Assembly (NCBI GenBank): GCA_027049085.1
Contig: JALTVH010000299.1
Location: 1 to 8,411 of the forward strand
DNA length: 8,411 nt
Reading direction: 5' to 3'
Source: Aquificaceae bacterium
GTDB lineage: Bacteria > Aquificota > Aquificia > Aquificales > Aquificaceae
Below, in pieces: positions 6,330 through 8,411 of the stretch. Position 1 is the stretch's first letter, and each line of letters opens with the position of its first letter. The notes under the pieces were generated by a model. The model ran no database searches. It was not told the origin of the DNA and saw only the letters and a list, made by a program, of their open reading frames with translations. Position numbers and translations under genes: made by a program.

Positions 6330-6357
6330 TTGATTTTAGCATTGTTGATGATATAAA
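6330..6357 (+). promoter_or_regulatory. Sigma-70-like promoter for acs
   Basis: TTGATT (6330-6335, 4 of 6 to TTGACA) and TATAAA (6352-6357, 5 of 6 to TATAAT) are separated by 16 nt. A start near 6364 would leave a leader of about 33 nt containing the acs ribosome binding site. A second, weaker candidate lies upstream: TTGATA (6262-6267) with TATTAT (6283-6288), 15-nt spacing. Confidence 0.5.
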
Positions 6358-6381
6358 TTCATCTAAAATTATTTGAAAACC

Positions 6382-6390
6382 GGAGGAGGT
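6382..6390 (+). promoter_or_regulatory. acs ribosome binding site, decides ATG 6397 over TTG 6373
   Basis: GGAGGAGGT precedes ATG 6397 by 6 nt, with GGAGG cores at 6382-6386 and 6385-6389. An upstream in-frame TTG at 6373 would translate the Shine-Dalgarno itself into a Gly run and has no site of its own. The start is therefore ATG 6397. Confidence 0.88.
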
Positions 6391-6396
6391 GGCTTC

Positions 6397-8298
6397 ATGT
6401 CTGAGCAAGAAAAGGCAGAGGTTCTTTTAAAGGTCAAGGAAAAGTACAATCCGCCTGAGGAATTTATTAAGAGAGCATGGATCAAGGATTACGAATCCCT
6501 GTATGAGGAGTCCGTCAGGAACAGGGAGGACTTCTGGGCTAAGGTTGCTGAGGAACTCCACTGGTTCAGAAAGTGGGACAGGGTCCTTGAGTGGAATTAT
6601 CCCTATGCCAAGTGGTTTGTGGGTGCTGAAACCAATATTACATACAACTGCCTTGACAGACACGTTGAGGGCGGACGCCGGAACAGGGTAGCTTACATAT
6701 ATATAGACGAGGATAATAACGAGAGGAAGGTCACCTACGGTGAACTCCTGGAACTCACCTCAAGGATAGCCAACGGTCTCAGATCCCTTGGTGTCAAAAA
6801 GGGTGATAGAGTATCCATTTACATGCCCAATACCATCGAAGCAGTTGCGACAATGCTCGCCTGTGCCCGCATAGGTGCTATACACAGCGTTGTCTTTGCA
6901 GGATTCTCGGAAGGTGCCCTCAGAACAAGAATTGAAGATGCAAAAGCAAAGGTGGTATGCACCGCAAGCTACACCAAGAGGAGAGGAAAGAGGATAGACC
7001 TCCTCCCAACCGTTGAGAAGGCAATTGACGGTCTTGATTTTGTTGAGAAGGTTGTTGTCTGGGATAGGGACGGAGATGTTCTGAATTCAGAGGAGGGCGG
7101 AAAGTTTGTTGACTTTTATTCACTTGTTAAGTCCTCAGATCCGGTCTGCCAGCCCGAAAGGATGTCTTCGGAGGATCCTCTCTTTATACTCTATACCTCA
7201 GGTACCACAGGCAAGCCCAAAGGAGTCCTTCACACCACCGGCGGTTACATGGTTCAGACCTACTTCACCTCAAAGGTTGTCTTTGATCTCCATGAAGACG
7301 ATATCTTCTGGTGCACGGCGGATATCGGCTGGATCACAGGTCACTCTTACATCGTTTACGGGATCCTTGCCAACGGTGTAACCTCTCTCATAGTTGAGGG
7401 TGCACCGGACTACCCGGACCCCGGCAGGTGGTGGAGCTATGTTGAAAGGTACAGAGTAAATGTTTTCTACACCGCGCCGACGGCAATAAGGATGTTCATG
7501 AGGTACGGAGAGGAATGGCCTGCAAAATATGACCTTTCTTCCCTGAGGATCCTCGGATCGGTGGGTGAACCGATTAACCCGGAAGCCTGGCACTGGTATT
7601 ACAGAAACATAGGACGTGAGAAGTGCGTTATCGTTGATACCTGGTGGCAGACAGAAACCGGTGCTCACATGATAACAACGGTTCCATCCTACCCCGCAAA
7701 GCCGGGCAAGGCAGGAAAGCCCATGTTCAGCGTTGAGGTTGATGTGGTTGATAAGGACGGCAACCGTCTTCCCCCTGATACCGTAGGCTTTTTGGTTATT
7801 AAGGCTCCATGGCCTTCAATGCTCAGGACCTGCTGGGGAGAGCCAGAGAGGTACGAGAAGTACTGGAATACCATCCCCAACCTTTACTTTGCAGGCGACC
7901 TTGCTTCTTACGATGACGAGGGCTACATAATGATCCTCGGAAGGGCGGACGATGTTATAAATGTTGCGGGACACAGGATAGGAACTATGGAAGTGGAAAG
8001 CGCTCTCGTTGACCACCCCTCCGTTGCGGAAGCCGCGGTAATCGGTAAGCCCCACGAGGTTAAGGGCGAATCCATCAAAGCCTTTGTAATACTGAGAAAA
8101 GGCGTTGAGCCTTCCGACAAGCTTGTTGAGGACCTCAAGCTCCACGTCAGAAACGAGCTGGGTGCGATCGCGGTTCCCGATGAGATAGAGTTTGTGGAGA
8201 AGCTTCCAAAAACGAGGAGCGGAAAGATCATGAGGCGTATTCTAAAGGCACAGGAACTCGGTCTTGATGTGGGTGATGTTTCTACCTTGGAGGATTAA
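6397..8298 (+). CDS. acs: Acetyl-CoA synthetase (AMP-forming)
   Basis: Acs converts acetate, ATP and CoA to acetyl-CoA, AMP and pyrophosphate in two steps through acetyl-AMP. The 633-residue product is close to the usual 645-655. The phosphate-binding loop YTSGTTGKPKG is at 266-276, and GWITGHSY at 311-318, GSVGEPIN at 387-394 and DTWWQTETG at 414-422 follow. Trp417 matches the tryptophan that shrinks the acyl pocket to acetate/propionate size, and Ile313, Thr314 and Val389 line it; Ile replaces the more common Val. The hinge and C-terminal lid begin at GRADDVINVAGHR (515-527). Lys610 in KTRSGKIMRR (606-614) is the conserved catalytic lysine that acetyltransferases inactivate in other bacteria, so acetylation control is possible. 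It diverges from the symporter operon, which suggests coordinated acetate use. Its TAA overlaps the stop of the convergent ABC ATPase gene. Confidence 0.97.
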   Translation: MSEQEKAEVLLKVKEKYNPPEEFIKRAWIKDYESLYEESVRNREDFWAKVAEELHWFRKWDRVLEWNYPYAKWFVGAETNITYNCLDRHVEGGRRNRVAYIYIDEDNNERKVTYGELLELTSRIANGLRSLGVKKGDRVSIYMPNTIEAVATMLACARIGAIHSVVFAGFSEGALRTRIEDAKAKVVCTASYTKRRGKRIDLLPTVEKAIDGLDFVEKVVVWDRDGDVLNSEEGGKFVDFYSLVKSSDPVCQPERMSSEDPLFILYTSGTTGKPKGVLHTTGGYMVQTYFTSKVVFDLHEDDIFWCTADIGWITGHSYIVYGILANGVTSLIVEGAPDYPDPGRWWSYVERYRVNVFYTAPTAIRMFMRYGEEWPAKYDLSSLRILGSVGEPINPEAWHWYYRNIGREKCVIVDTWWQTETGAHMITTVPSYPAKPGKAGKPMFSVEVDVVDKDGNRLPPDTVGFLVIKAPWPSMLRTCWGEPERYEKYWNTIPNLYFAGDLASYDDEGYIMILGRADDVINVAGHRIGTMEVESALVDHPSVAEAAVIGKPHEVKGESIKAFVILRKGVEPSDKLVEDLKLHVRNELGAIAVPDEIEFVEKLPKTRSGKIMRRILKAQELGLDVGDVSTLED

Positions 8299-8411
8299 AG
8301 GCTCAGGTAGGTTCTGCGGATAGAGTCTCTACTGATAAGTTCACGGGAGGTGCCCTCGTCAACGATCTCGCCGAGGTCAAAGACGTATGCCCTGTCGGAA
8401 ATCTCAAGGGC
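8295..8411 (-). CDS. ABC transporter ATPase, LivF/LptB-type, C-terminal 38 residues, partial
   Basis: The reverse strand from the right edge to TAA at 8297-8295 encodes ALEISDRAYVFDLGEIVDEG followed by TSRELISRDSIRRTYLSL. This is the end of an ATP-binding cassette after the H-loop: SDRAYV-x-x-x-G-x-I-x-x-EG-T and a final R-R-x-YL are typical of the branched-chain amino acid (LivF/LivG) and LPS-export (LptB) branch. ALEISDRAYV resembles LivF, while IRRTYL resembles LptB; the closing LG(ED) of either is replaced by LSL. Walker A, Walker B and signature motifs are outside the window, so branch and substrate cannot be decided. It converges on acs with a 4-bp overlap. Confidence 0.85.
   Translation of the reverse strand, partial: ALEISDRAYVFDLGEIVDEGTSRELISRDSIRRTYLSL

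Larger units (their letters stand above)
6079..6396. promoter_or_regulatory. AT-rich divergent control region between symporter operon and acs
   Basis: This 318-nt region has no credible gene. It is much richer in A and T than the flanking coding DNA and drives transcription both ways. It contains a leftward promoter candidate (6112-6139), a rightward one (6330-6357), two copies of ATTGATATT 13 bp apart (6248-6256 and 6261-6269), a small inverted repeat ATTAT-TAG-ATAAT (6284-6296), the palindrome ACCATGGT (6232-6239) and the sequence AGGCCAATTTTATT (6273-6286) shared with the guaA gap. Shared control of acetate uptake and acetate activation from one region is the likely meaning. Confidence 0.7.

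Noticed and set aside
6373..6396. TTG 6373 as the acs start
   Set aside because: It would translate the GGAGGAGG ribosome binding site into a Gly run and lacks its own site; ATG 6397 is much better.

Overview
The window looks like a piece of a moderately thermophilic bacterial chromosome. Coding density is very high, Shine-Dalgarno sites are strong (GGAGG type), AGA/AGG arginine codons are common, and proteins are rich in Lys, Glu and Arg. RsmG, single-chain GMP synthase and the overall gene set are bacterial rather than archaeal. An Aquificota-like or other deep-branching thermophile would fit, but this is a loose inference from composition and gene content. I see no rRNA, tRNA, insertion sequence, CRISPR array or prophage gene.

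Layout. At the left edge is the N-terminus of guaA (minus strand, cut by the window). It diverges from a small, very acidic orphan gene of 75 codons (185-412, plus strand, TTG start). From 393 to 6078 there is one tightly packed minus-strand array. In transcription order it is: a DUF4212 small symporter subunit; a sodium:solute symporter of the VC_2705/acetate type; a regulator-like protein with cyclic-nucleotide-binding-like, CBS-pair and DUF294 nucleotidyltransferase parts; a DEDDh 3'-5' exonuclease; pyrF; and rsmG. Every junction is a gap of 8 nt or less or an overlap, so the six genes look like one operon. A 318-nt AT-rich region (6079-6396) separates this array from acs (acetyl-CoA synthetase, plus strand). 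It contains a credible sigma-70-like promoter for each direction and a 9-bp direct repeat. At the right edge acs overlaps by 4 bp, tail to tail, the C-terminus of an ABC-transporter ATPase of the LivF/LptB type.

How the genes fit together. Acs activates acetate to acetyl-CoA. The two-subunit symporter beside it probably imports acetate or a related small carboxylate with Na+. The multidomain DUF294 protein and the DEDDh exonuclease are start/stop-coupled (ATGA overlaps) to the symporter and to each other. From general knowledge these families recur near acetate symporter and acs genes in other bacteria, and their molecular job is not established to my knowledge. This is the most interesting part of the window: a possible nucleotidyl-transfer/nucleotide-removal pair governing acetate uptake or activation. 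pyrF and rsmG appear to be housekeeping genes riding on the same transcript.
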